The position numbers were made by a program, and so were the translations under genes. From UBA5209 sp964625015 (GTDB lineage: Bacteria; Patescibacteriota; Dojkabacteria; SC72): 9,390 bases of DNA. The DNA lies in NCBI GenBank assembly GCA_964625015.1, contig CAZUZI010000033.1:1-9390 (forward strand), written 5' to 3'. Of this stretch, positions 1 through 6,361 are shown one piece after another; positions within the stretch are counted from its first letter, which is position 1; every line of letters begins with the position of its first letter. Below the pieces are notes generated by a model. The model had not been told where the DNA came from, ran no database searches, and worked only from the letters and a program-made list of their open reading frames with translations.

Positions 1-58
1 TCGAACCCGCAACCCTCTGTTTGGAAAACAGACATTCTAACCATTGAACTACTCCTGC
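1..58 (-). tRNA. tRNA-Gly (anticodon TCC), 3' end cut off by window edge
   Basis: Read on the minus strand from position 58, the sequence begins with a 7-base acceptor strand GCAGGAG. It is followed by T8-A9, a D arm (GTTC...GAAT), and a perfect 5-bp anticodon stem (TCTGT/ACAGA) closing the loop TTTCCAA. The anticodon is TCC, which reads GGA and probably other Gly codons. A variable region, the 5' half of the T stem (GCGGG) and the start of the T loop (TTCGA) follow, and then the window ends. The 3' acceptor strand and any encoded CCA are outside. Body sequence and arm sizes match bacterial tRNA-Gly. It lies 12 bases after the rplS stop on the same strand, so it is probably made as part of the rplS transcript and released by RNase P. 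Confidence 0.93.
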
Positions 59-70
59 ACTAATACAAGT

Positions 71-493
71 TTACTCCTTGCTCTCCTCCTCTACAACCTC
101 TTCCTGACCACTTACTGGAACCTCTACCTCATCTGTTAGATATGTATCCTTAACATTTCTTACCTTGAGAGCTTTTCTTCCAACTCTCTCTCTAAGATAG
201 AAGAGCTTAGATCTACTTACTGTACCTCTCTTTACTACCTCAATTTTACTTAAAAGATCAGAATGCATTGGAACAACCCTCTCTACACCTACCCCATATG
301 AGATTTTTCTTACTGTTAAAGTTTGATCAACACCGCTTCCCTGAAGTGAAATAACTACACCTTCAAAGATCTGTATCCTCTCCTTGTTACCTTCTCTAAT
401 CTTCATATGAAGCTTAACAGTATCACCAACTCTTACATCTGGTCTCTTTTTAAGTTGTCCTTCTTCAATCTTTTTCAATATATTTATATCCAT
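71..493 (-). CDS. rplS: 50S ribosomal protein L19
   Basis: This 140-aa protein is bL19, which binds 23S rRNA near the interface between the ribosomal subunits. The family signature is clear: N-terminal helix, then RPDVRVGDTVKLHMKI (residues 18-32), GNKERIQIFEGVVISL (35-50), RKISYGVGVERVVPMHS (62-78) and a basic C-terminal half (KLFYLRERVGRKA, 96-108). After about residue 119 comes a non-basic, strongly acidic tail (VSGQEEVVEEESKE) that makes the protein longer than the usual 115 or so residues. The frame stays open upstream to an ATG at 574, but the 27 extra residues are hydrophobic and unlike L19; the ATG at 491-493 starts exactly where the family starts. No Shine-Dalgarno precedes it. The gene is divergent from gpmI, and tRNA-Gly follows it on the same strand. 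Confidence 0.96.
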   Translation of the reverse strand: MDINILKKIEEGQLKKRPDVRVGDTVKLHMKIREGNKERIQIFEGVVISLQGSGVDQTLTVRKISYGVGVERVVPMHSDLLSKIEVVKRGTVSRSKLFYLRERVGRKALKVRNVKDTYLTDEVEVPVSGQEEVVEEESKE

Positions 494-595
494 TTCTTTT
501 GTTGTAATATATAAAAGCACAGTATAAAACAGTATGCACCGGCTATTATAGAATATTTTTCTAAAATATGCCACAATATATAACTAAAAACTGCC
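494..595. promoter_or_regulatory. Divergent promoter region between rplS and gpmI
   Basis: This 102-base AT-rich spacer must drive both genes. For rplS (minus strand) there is a perfect -10 hexamer TATAAT at 550-545, without a convincing -35, giving a leader of roughly 45 bases; a second hexamer, TATATT at 511-506, lies only 12 bases before the ATG. For gpmI (plus strand) the best -10 is TATAAC at 579-584, 11 bases before the ATG, which would give a nearly leaderless mRNA. A direct repeat ACAGTAT occurs at 519-525 and 529-535. The hexamers are seen in the sequence; their use as promoters is inferred, and in DNA this AT-rich chance matches are common. Confidence 0.4.
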
Positions 596-2131
596 ATGAA
601 TATAAAACAGAAAGTAATGCTAATAATATTAGACGGATTAGGAGCAGCTCCAGATACCGAAGGGAACGCAGTTGTAAGGGCTAATCCACGGAATTTAATC
701 TCACTTTGGAGTACATCTCCTCACACATATCTTCTAGCCTCAGGAGAGGCCGTAGGACTCCCAAAGGATGTAAAAGGTAATAGTGAAGTCGGACATATGA
801 ACATTGGTGCTGGAAGAGTGATCGTACAAACATTACCAAGAATTGATCAATCGATTCGCAAAGGTAATTTTTTTAAGAACAGTACTCTTCTAGAATCCGT
901 TAAATATGCATTCAAAGCAAAAAGCAGAATACATCTAATAGGGCTTGTAAGTGATGGAAGTGTACATTCACATATAGATCATATAAAGGCAGCGATTAAA
1001 TTCTACTCGGAGAATAATTTTAATGGAGAGCTTTTTGTTCATGCAATTACAGATGGAAGAGATACTCCACCCTCATCAGCAATGACATATCTGGATAACC
1101 TACAGCAATACATGGATGATGTGGGGTTGGGTAAGATAGCTACTGTATGTGGAAGAGCATGGGCAATGGACAGGAATGAGAGTTGGGAGAGAACAAAAAA
1201 GGCATATGATCTACTTACTAAGAATATTGGAACAAAGGTTAATTCATATAGACAGGGGTTAGAATCATCATACGCAAACAGAGTAACAGATGAATTCGTA
1301 GAACCTATGGTAGTTGTACAAGATAGTAGTATCAAAGCAAGAGATGTAGTCATATTCCTCAATTTTAGGCCAGACAGAGCCTTACAGCTTACAAGAGCAT
1401 TAGTAGATAGTAATTTCACATTCTTTCATAGGGCAAATATATACCCAATTTTCTTTGCAAGCATGGTTGAGTACAGAAAGAAATTCCCACCTAAGATTCT
1501 CTTTCCTAAACAATATATAAACTTCCCTCTTGGAAATATACTCGCATCCTCGGGACTAAGGCAGTTAAGAATTGCTGAATCTGAGAAATTTCCCCATGTT
1601 ACATACTTCTTCAACGGAGGAGCATCCATTAGATATACAAATGAGGATAGGATAGAGATACCATCTCCATCTGTAACAACATATGATGAGAAACCAGAAA
1701 TGAGTGCAATACAGATGACTAATATATTAATGAAAAAAGTTGAATCCGATCTATATGATTTCATATTAGTCAATTTCGCAAATCCTGATATGGTAGGACA
1801 TACTGGAAACCTAGAAGCAACTGTTAAAGCAATCTCAGTTGTAGATCACTGTGTAAGCGAATTAGTTAAAAACTTTACATTAAGAGGGGGAGCTGTAGTT
1901 ATAACAGCTGATCACGGTAATGCAGAGGAACTATTGAATTTAGATACAGGTGAGATGGATACAGAACACTCAATCAATCCAGTACCAATTATGATACCAG
2001 GATTAAAGATCCCACCAAGAAATCTCCAATATGGAGCATTAAAAGATATAACTCCAACCATATTAGATATAATGGGAATACCTATACCATCTGATATGAC
2101 AGGAGTCTCACTTCTTAAAACAACTATTTAG
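596..2131 (+). CDS. gpmI: 2,3-bisphosphoglycerate-independent phosphoglycerate mutase
   Basis: The enzyme interconverts 3- and 2-phosphoglycerate in cytosolic glycolysis, using two metal ions (usually Mn) and a phosphoserine intermediate. At 511 aa it is full length for the family. The phosphatase-type metal core is split around the transferase domain, as expected: D13 (LDGLG), nucleophile S63 in GNSEVGHMNIGAGR, then H124 in GSVHSH, D153/R155 in AITDGRD, R187 and R193 in GRAWAMDR, R258/R261 in NFRPDRA, K331 in SEKFPHVTYFFNGG, D398/H402 in NPDMVGHTG, D439/H440 in ADHGN and H458 in TEHSINPVP. All residues expected for catalysis and metal binding are therefore present. No Shine-Dalgarno precedes the ATG, but the N-terminus fits the family. 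The last 8 bases overlap the end of dedA on the other strand. Confidence 0.97.
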   Translation: MNIKQKVMLIILDGLGAAPDTEGNAVVRANPRNLISLWSTSPHTYLLASGEAVGLPKDVKGNSEVGHMNIGAGRVIVQTLPRIDQSIRKGNFFKNSTLLESVKYAFKAKSRIHLIGLVSDGSVHSHIDHIKAAIKFYSENNFNGELFVHAITDGRDTPPSSAMTYLDNLQQYMDDVGLGKIATVCGRAWAMDRNESWERTKKAYDLLTKNIGTKVNSYRQGLESSYANRVTDEFVEPMVVVQDSSIKARDVVIFLNFRPDRALQLTRALVDSNFTFFHRANIYPIFFASMVEYRKKFPPKILFPKQYINFPLGNILASSGLRQLRIAESEKFPHVTYFFNGGASIRYTNEDRIEIPSPSVTTYDEKPEMSAIQMTNILMKKVESDLYDFILVNFANPDMVGHTGNLEATVKAISVVDHCVSELVKNFTLRGGAVVITADHGNAEELLNLDTGEMDTEHSINPVPIMIPGLKIPPRNLQYGALKDITPTILDIMGIPIPSDMTGVSLLKTTI

Positions 2132-2744
2132 AATTTTTCTTTCTAAGATACCCCCTTAAAAAGTACAGTATCAATACAATTACACCAAGTACTAAGATCC
2201 CTTTCTCATACTTACTTATATACTGTCCTACAACACCCCAGTTATCAGCCAATATATATCCAGCATATACTAATATTGTATTCCATACAAAGGACCCAAG
2301 GAGTGTAAATGCTGTAAATATCCCGAAGTGCATTTTAGCAACACCAGCAGGAAATGAGATAAGGGTTCTAACGATAGGGATCAATCTTCCAAACAATACA
2401 ATCTTGTTACCCTGCCTTTCAAAAAGGTTAAAAGCCCAATTTACATCATCCTGATCAATAAATAGATATTTACCGAATCTATTTAAAAAATTTGTAACAT
2501 ACTTTTCTCCCCATCTACCAATAAAATAAAATGGAAGAGAACCTAGATATGCCGACAGTGTTGCAATACCTATTACTAAATACACATTAAGTACACCAGT
2601 TGAAGCGACAAAACCAGAAAACGGTAATATTATCTCACTGGGTATAGGAGCAAAAAAACTTTCCAAAAATACCGACAGTGCTACACCAGGATATCCAAGT
2701 GTAGAAATAACGTTAACAAGCCAATCAATAAATGTCTGGATCAT
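2124..2744 (-). CDS. DedA-family (SNARE-associated/VTT domain) membrane protein
   Basis: This 206-aa integral membrane protein belongs to the DedA family. Members are linked to undecaprenyl-phosphate and phospholipid flipping and to proton-dependent envelope homeostasis; the substrate cannot be told from sequence here. The N-terminal half has the reentrant-loop motif ending in FLESFFAPIPSEIILPFSGF (residues 26-45, with E28, P33, P35 and E37). The second conserved block is GRLIPIVRTLISFPAGVAKM (119-138), with R120, P123, R126 and G134. Further hydrophobic helices lie at about 51-76, 139-166 and 182-197, and the C-terminus is basic (RGYLRKKNSK). The start lies 21 bases after the stop of the DUF192 gene on the same strand, so the two are probably co-transcribed. 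No Shine-Dalgarno is visible. The TAG stop lies inside the end of gpmI. Confidence 0.92.
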   Translation of the reverse strand: MIQTFIDWLVNVISTLGYPGVALSVFLESFFAPIPSEIILPFSGFVASTGVLNVYLVIGIATLSAYLGSLPFYFIGRWGEKYVTNFLNRFGKYLFIDQDDVNWAFNLFERQGNKIVLFGRLIPIVRTLISFPAGVAKMHFGIFTAFTLLGSFVWNTILVYAGYILADNWGVVGQYISKYEKGILVLGVIVLILYFLRGYLRKKNSK

Positions 2745-2765
2745 ATATCAATAGAAAAATATTAA

Positions 2766-3302
2766 TTATAAATTCGATGATATATTAAACACCACACTAT
2801 TTCCAATATCAATTCTATTCTTTTCAATAAATCCCGCATTTAACTCGATAACGTATTTAAATGGAGATGAGGAGGAGAATGAATTACAAATACCGCTACC
2901 ACATGGAGGAACGTTCTCTTTTGTACCCACTATAAATCCTTTACTATCAAGAAAAAGAAAGTCTAGAGAGATTAACATATCTTTCATCCAAAATCCGTGA
3001 TATGCCTCGCTTGGCATAACAAACAACATACCATCATAATCACCTAATACACTTCTACCAGATAACCCTTGTGCTCTCTCATTCTGATCATCTGCGACAT
3101 CAACCCTTACTACTAAAGCATCATTGTCTCTGTTGTATATCTCTACGCTATCTTCTATAACCTTCTCACTATCAGTAGGAGTCTCCTCCTGCTGTTTTTC
3201 TTCCTTCCCTTTATCAAAAGATATATCAAATATATCAAACCTATCCTGTACAAAATAGAATATTACAACAACAAAGAATATGTATAGTATTATCTTCTTC
3301 AT
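2766..3302 (-). CDS. DUF192 (COG1430) protein with N-terminal membrane anchor
   Basis: This is a 178-aa protein. Residues 4-18 form a hydrophobic segment after MKK, a signal anchor or uncleaved signal peptide without a lipobox. A charged linker rich in Lys and Glu follows (about 30-60), then a DUF192 domain (about 64-172). The domain shows the family pattern: NERAQGLSGRS (74-84), GMLFVMP (91-97), FWMKDMLISLDFLFLD (104-119), a PC-x4-C pair (C134 and C139), YVIELNAGFI (150-159) and IGNSVVF (166-172). The domain is thus probably outside the membrane; its biochemical function is unknown to me. The frame is open to 3545, but that extension would overlap helD by over 130 bases and adds non-family sequence, so the ATG at 3302 is preferred. 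dedA follows. Confidence 0.9.
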   Translation of the reverse strand: MKKIILYIFFVVVIFYFVQDRFDIFDISFDKGKEEKQQEETPTDSEKVIEDSVEIYNRDNDALVVRVDVADDQNERAQGLSGRSVLGDYDGMLFVMPSEAYHGFWMKDMLISLDFLFLDSKGFIVGTKENVPPCGSGICNSFSSSSPFKYVIELNAGFIEKNRIDIGNSVVFNISSNL

Positions 3303-3316
3303 GTGTAATAATAACA
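3303..3316 (-). promoter_or_regulatory. Extended -10 placed at the DUF192 start codon
   Basis: On the minus strand TGT-TATTAT occupies 3316-3308, an extended -10 (TGn followed by a hexamer matching TATAAT at 5 of 6 positions). It is followed by only five bases before the ATG. If used, transcription would start at or beside the A of the start codon, giving a leaderless mRNA. There is no good -35 at 17-18 bases, which an extended -10 can tolerate, and no Shine-Dalgarno. This is an inference from pattern only. Confidence 0.4.
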
Positions 3317-3327
3317 CAAAATTTCCA

Positions 3328-3356
3328 TTTACATGCCCATACCTTTGATGTAAAAT
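3328..3356 (+). promoter_or_regulatory. Sigma-70-type promoter for helD
   Basis: TTTACA at 3328-3333 (5 of 6 matches to TTGACA) and TAAAAT at 3351-3356 (5 of 6 matches to TATAAT) are separated by exactly 17 bases. The expected transcription start is near 3363, giving a leader of about 49 bases before the helD ATG, which also holds a strong ribosome binding site. This is the best-formed promoter in the window. It lies in the 109-base divergent spacer shared with the DUF192 gene. Confidence 0.6.
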
Positions 3357-3398
3357 TGCCCTGCTAGGAACATGCTTCAAAGCAGTAGAATAAAATAT

Positions 3399-3404
3399 AA
3401 GGAG
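3399..3404 (+). promoter_or_regulatory. Strong Shine-Dalgarno of helD
   Basis: AAGGAG, continuing as AGGG, ends 7 bases before the ATG at 3412. It fixes the helD start and implies a functional CCTCC anti-Shine-Dalgarno in the 16S rRNA of this organism. It is the only clear Shine-Dalgarno in the window. Confidence 0.8.
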
Positions 3405-3411
3405 AGGGAAA

Positions 3412-5619
3412 ATGAAGACATTTGAGAAAGCCCTTAATCCAATATATACAAGAATTGAAGAAATAAATGACTTCTCCAAAGTAGAACCACAAGACAGTAC
3501 AGAGAAGGAAGAGTATCCACATCTCAAAATAGTTACAAATATCAATACGAAAACATCTCACAAGATGATTCATCGTTTACATGAATTAGAGAGAGACTTA
3601 GAAAACCAAATTAAGTTAATAGAGATGGAAACTGATTTAGATGCAAGGAAAGAAGCTGTAGGTATATATAATAAAATACTTAATCAAATTGAAGAGTGTA
3701 TTGAAAGAATTAATAGAGAGCTTCTTAAACTAGACTCTCCGTACTTCGGAAAGATTGTTTTTGAAACAAAGATTGGATCAGAAAAGAAAGAATTGCCTGT
3801 ATATATAGGTAAGTTCGCATTAATGGAAGAAGAAACATTTAAGCCATTAATAAGTGACTGGAGAGCTCCAATTGCAAATATCTACTATGAAAATAGTGGA
3901 CCTAAGGATAGCTTAACATATGAGACTCCAAGTGGTTTAAAAGATGGAGATTTAATACAGAAAAGACAGTTCAATATTACAGAAGCAAGATTTAAACATA
4001 TATATGATGCAAAGAGTGGAAATGTTGCAGCTGACGAATTCTTACTTGCACAGCTTAATCAGAGACTAGGACAGAAACTTCAAGATATTGTAGCTACAAT
4101 ACAAACACAACAAAACGAAATAATCAGAGAAGAGATAAACAGGCCAATGATAATACAAGGAGTTGCAGGTAGTGGTAAAACAACCATACTCCTACATAGG
4201 CTCGCATACCTCTTCTATACATACAAAGAAACAATACGACCAGAACGCTCACTCATAATAGGACCTAACAAAATGTTTCTTGACTATATTGCCGATGTAT
4301 TACCAAGTTTAGGTGTAGATCGTGTAGAAACAAATACATATATGTTCTGGGCTAAAAATATTTTAGGATGGAATAACACATATATACTTCATCAGTCATC
4401 TGAAGATTTAAAGATAAAGGAGTATAAAGGATCATTAGAATTTATAGATATACTTGATTCATACTTCGAAGAATTTGAATCTGAGCTATTAGACAGCATC
4501 CCATACTCTAGATCAGATATAGTAAGAAAAAGATACTATGAACTAAAAGAAACATATCCATACATAACTATGGATGAGAGATTAGATTTAGCATTAGAGT
4601 TTGCATTTGCACAAAAGCAATTCAAAGAGATGAAGACTGGTTCATACATGGATAGCAGCTACTCTGATATAGAAAAAAAGAAAGAGATCTCAAAATACTT
4701 TGATAAGAACACATTACCTATTGAGGTATATAGGAACATGTTTAAAAAAGAATATATACAAAAAGATATATCTAAATATACATTAAGTGGAGTAAGTAGA
4801 AGTGGAAAGCAAAAAACATATAGAATGGAAGATCTTGCACCAATACTGTACTTACATCTCAAAATACATGGACATAAAGAGTATGAAAAAGAGTATGTAA
4901 TGATAGATGAAGCTCAAGATCTTAGCCTAGTACAAATACTCACCCTGCTACAAATATCTAAAAAACAGAATGTAACGATAGCAGGTGATTTAGCCCAATC
5001 AATTATTCCCCCTTTCTATATCAAAGACTGGAACCAAGTTATTAAACTTTTCGAGAAATGGGATATGGACAATTACTCATACCATCAACTTAATAGATGC
5101 TACAGAACAACATTAGAGATAATAGAATTTGCAAACAAAATATTTAGAGATAGATTCCCTAAAACATATAAATTACCGGAAGCAATTCTAAGACATGGTG
5201 AACAAATACATACAATAAAACATAAAGAAGAAATAAAAGATTTAAAAGATGAGAAAATCAAGGAATTAATAGACAAAATTAAAAACGAATTTGAAAAAGG
5301 AAGTGTAACAGTAGCAGTAATATGTAGAGACAAAGAGAGGGTAAAACAGACATATGAGAAAGTAATAAAGTATGAGAAATATCTTGAAAGAGATATTGTT
5401 GATTACACATTAAATGACTACAAAACAGGTCTACTAATTCTTACCGTACAAGATGCAAAAGGTTTAGAGTTTGATACTGTAATAATTCTTGATATAAATG
5501 AAAATACATACCCCGATACAGAACTCTCTACAAGATTACTGTATGTAGCAATTACTAGATGTTTACACAGATTAATAATTATAGAAAATAGTAATAGATC
5601 ACCATTACTAAACATATGA
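3412..5619 (+). CDS. helD: HelD-like superfamily 1 ATPase/helicase
   Basis: A 735-aa protein of the UvrD/Rep superfamily, HelD branch (COG3973). Characterised HelD proteins bind RNA polymerase and use ATP to free it from stalled complexes and nucleic acid. The N-terminus (about 48-108) looks like two antiparallel helices, matching the arm that enters the polymerase secondary channel, followed by the HelD marker LDSPYFGKIVFE (107-118), then SDWRAPIANIYYE (148-160) and KRQFNIT (184-190). ATPase motifs: GVAGSGKTT (250-258), VMIDEAQD (496-503), GDLAQSI (525-531), LNRCYRTT (560-567), TVQDAKGLEFDTV (678-690) and RLLYVAITR (708-716). The charged stretch at about 325-490 fits the clamp-arm insertion. 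Length is close to Bacillus HelD. The start is set by the Shine-Dalgarno. The TGA stop overlaps the lgt ATG. The gene symbol is by homology; polymerase binding in this organism is inferred. Confidence 0.9.
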   Translation: MKTFEKALNPIYTRIEEINDFSKVEPQDSTEKEEYPHLKIVTNINTKTSHKMIHRLHELERDLENQIKLIEMETDLDARKEAVGIYNKILNQIEECIERINRELLKLDSPYFGKIVFETKIGSEKKELPVYIGKFALMEEETFKPLISDWRAPIANIYYENSGPKDSLTYETPSGLKDGDLIQKRQFNITEARFKHIYDAKSGNVAADEFLLAQLNQRLGQKLQDIVATIQTQQNEIIREEINRPMIIQGVAGSGKTTILLHRLAYLFYTYKETIRPERSLIIGPNKMFLDYIADVLPSLGVDRVETNTYMFWAKNILGWNNTYILHQSSEDLKIKEYKGSLEFIDILDSYFEEFESELLDSIPYSRSDIVRKRYYELKETYPYITMDERLDLALEFAFAQKQFKEMKTGSYMDSSYSDIEKKKEISKYFDKNTLPIEVYRNMFKKEYIQKDISKYTLSGVSRSGKQKTYRMEDLAPILYLHLKIHGHKEYEKEYVMIDEAQDLSLVQILTLLQISKKQNVTIAGDLAQSIIPPFYIKDWNQVIKLFEKWDMDNYSYHQLNRCYRTTLEIIEFANKIFRDRFPKTYKLPEAILRHGEQIHTIKHKEEIKDLKDEKIKELIDKIKNEFEKGSVTVAVICRDKERVKQTYEKVIKYEKYLERDIVDYTLNDYKTGLLILTVQDAKGLEFDTVIILDINENTYPDTELSTRLLYVAITRCLHRLIIIENSNRSPLLNI

Positions 5620-6329
5620 CCGCATATGGATTACTAATAGGGATAGCCATTGTCATATCAATAGAACTTCTTCAAAGAAGATATAAACTATTTACATATA
5701 CAGATCTTCTACTCATTCTATTCTCATCTTTAGTAGGAGCAAGGGGAATTTTTCTTTTACATAATATAGAAGAAATACAAAACGGTAGTATAAAAATATT
5801 ACAGATATGGGATGGAGGGCTAGCATTTTACGGCGCACTCTTAGGTATAGTACTTTCCCTTTTACTCATTGCAAAAGTAAAGAAAATACACTTCTTTGAT
5901 CTAACTGATATCCTATTTATATATATCCCATTAGCACAATCCATAGGAAGAATAGGTAATTACTTTAACAATGAACTTTACGGTAAACCGACATCACTAC
6001 CATGGGGAATATATATCCCTAAAGAGAATAGAATAGAAGGATATGAATCCTATGAATATTTTCATCCAACATTCATATATGAATCTCTTTTAACATTCTC
6101 ACTCTTCATACTTTTATACCGTATAAGTAAAAAGACACCTCGGAAAGGAGTTACAACAGCAATATACTTAATTGGTTATGCACTCATTAGACTTATTTTA
6201 AATACAATCAGAACAGATAAGGAGTATCTATGGGGAATAGAAACCTCAGATATATTCTCATTAATATCATTTCTTGTTGGTATATCAATACTTGCATATA
6301 CACTGGTTAAATACAAAAAACATTCATAA
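5616..6329 (+). CDS. lgt: Prolipoprotein diacylglyceryl transferase
   Basis: Lgt transfers diacylglycerol from phosphatidylglycerol to the lipobox cysteine of prelipoproteins in the cytoplasmic membrane. This 237-aa version is shorter than E. coli Lgt (about 290 aa). The start is MTAYGLLIGIA, so Y4 would correspond to the conserved Tyr of the RWYGLMY region and only the periplasmic lead-in is missing. Other motifs: GAR (41-43), WDGGLAFYGALLG (65-77), SIGRIGNYFNNELYG (109-123, with R112, N115 and E120 matching E. coli R143, N146 and E151), HPTFIYE (150-156) and RTD (199-201, R199 matching E. coli R239). The position of E. coli His103 is Tyr72 here. About seven membrane segments are visible. 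The ATGA overlap with helD suggests translational coupling. Confidence 0.93.
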   Translation: MTAYGLLIGIAIVISIELLQRRYKLFTYTDLLLILFSSLVGARGIFLLHNIEEIQNGSIKILQIWDGGLAFYGALLGIVLSLLLIAKVKKIHFFDLTDILFIYIPLAQSIGRIGNYFNNELYGKPTSLPWGIYIPKENRIEGYESYEYFHPTFIYESLLTFSLFILLYRISKKTPRKGVTTAIYLIGYALIRLILNTIRTDKEYLWGIETSDIFSLISFLVGISILAYTLVKYKKHS

Positions 6330-6361
6330 TACAATTTATATTAATTTATCCTCAATATAGG

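Noticed and set aside
494..574. N-terminal extension of rplS to an ATG at 574
   Set aside because: The added 27 residues are hydrophobic and unlike any L19; the ATG at 491-493 fits the family and leaves a normal divergent promoter spacer.
1039..1773. Two long open frames on the minus strand inside gpmI (1039-1419 and 1426-1773)
   Set aside because: They are fully antisense to a well-conserved enzyme gene, match no family I recognise, and have no start signals; they follow from the codon pattern of gpmI.
2128..2146. Dyad TTAGAA/TTCTAA as a bidirectional terminator for gpmI and dedA
   Set aside because: The stem is only 6 bp, nearly all A-T, with no U run directly after it on either strand.
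3303..3545. N-terminal extension of the DUF192 gene to an ATG at 3545
   Set aside because: It would overlap the start of helD on the other strand by over 130 bases and cover its promoter; the ATG at 3302 begins a typical MKK membrane anchor.
5617..5619. TGA read as glycine (Gracilibacteria/SR1 code) at the end of helD
   Set aside because: HelD ends at a normal length, the next in-frame stop is only a few codons on, and no other gene here has an in-frame TGA; an ATGA overlap is the simpler explanation.
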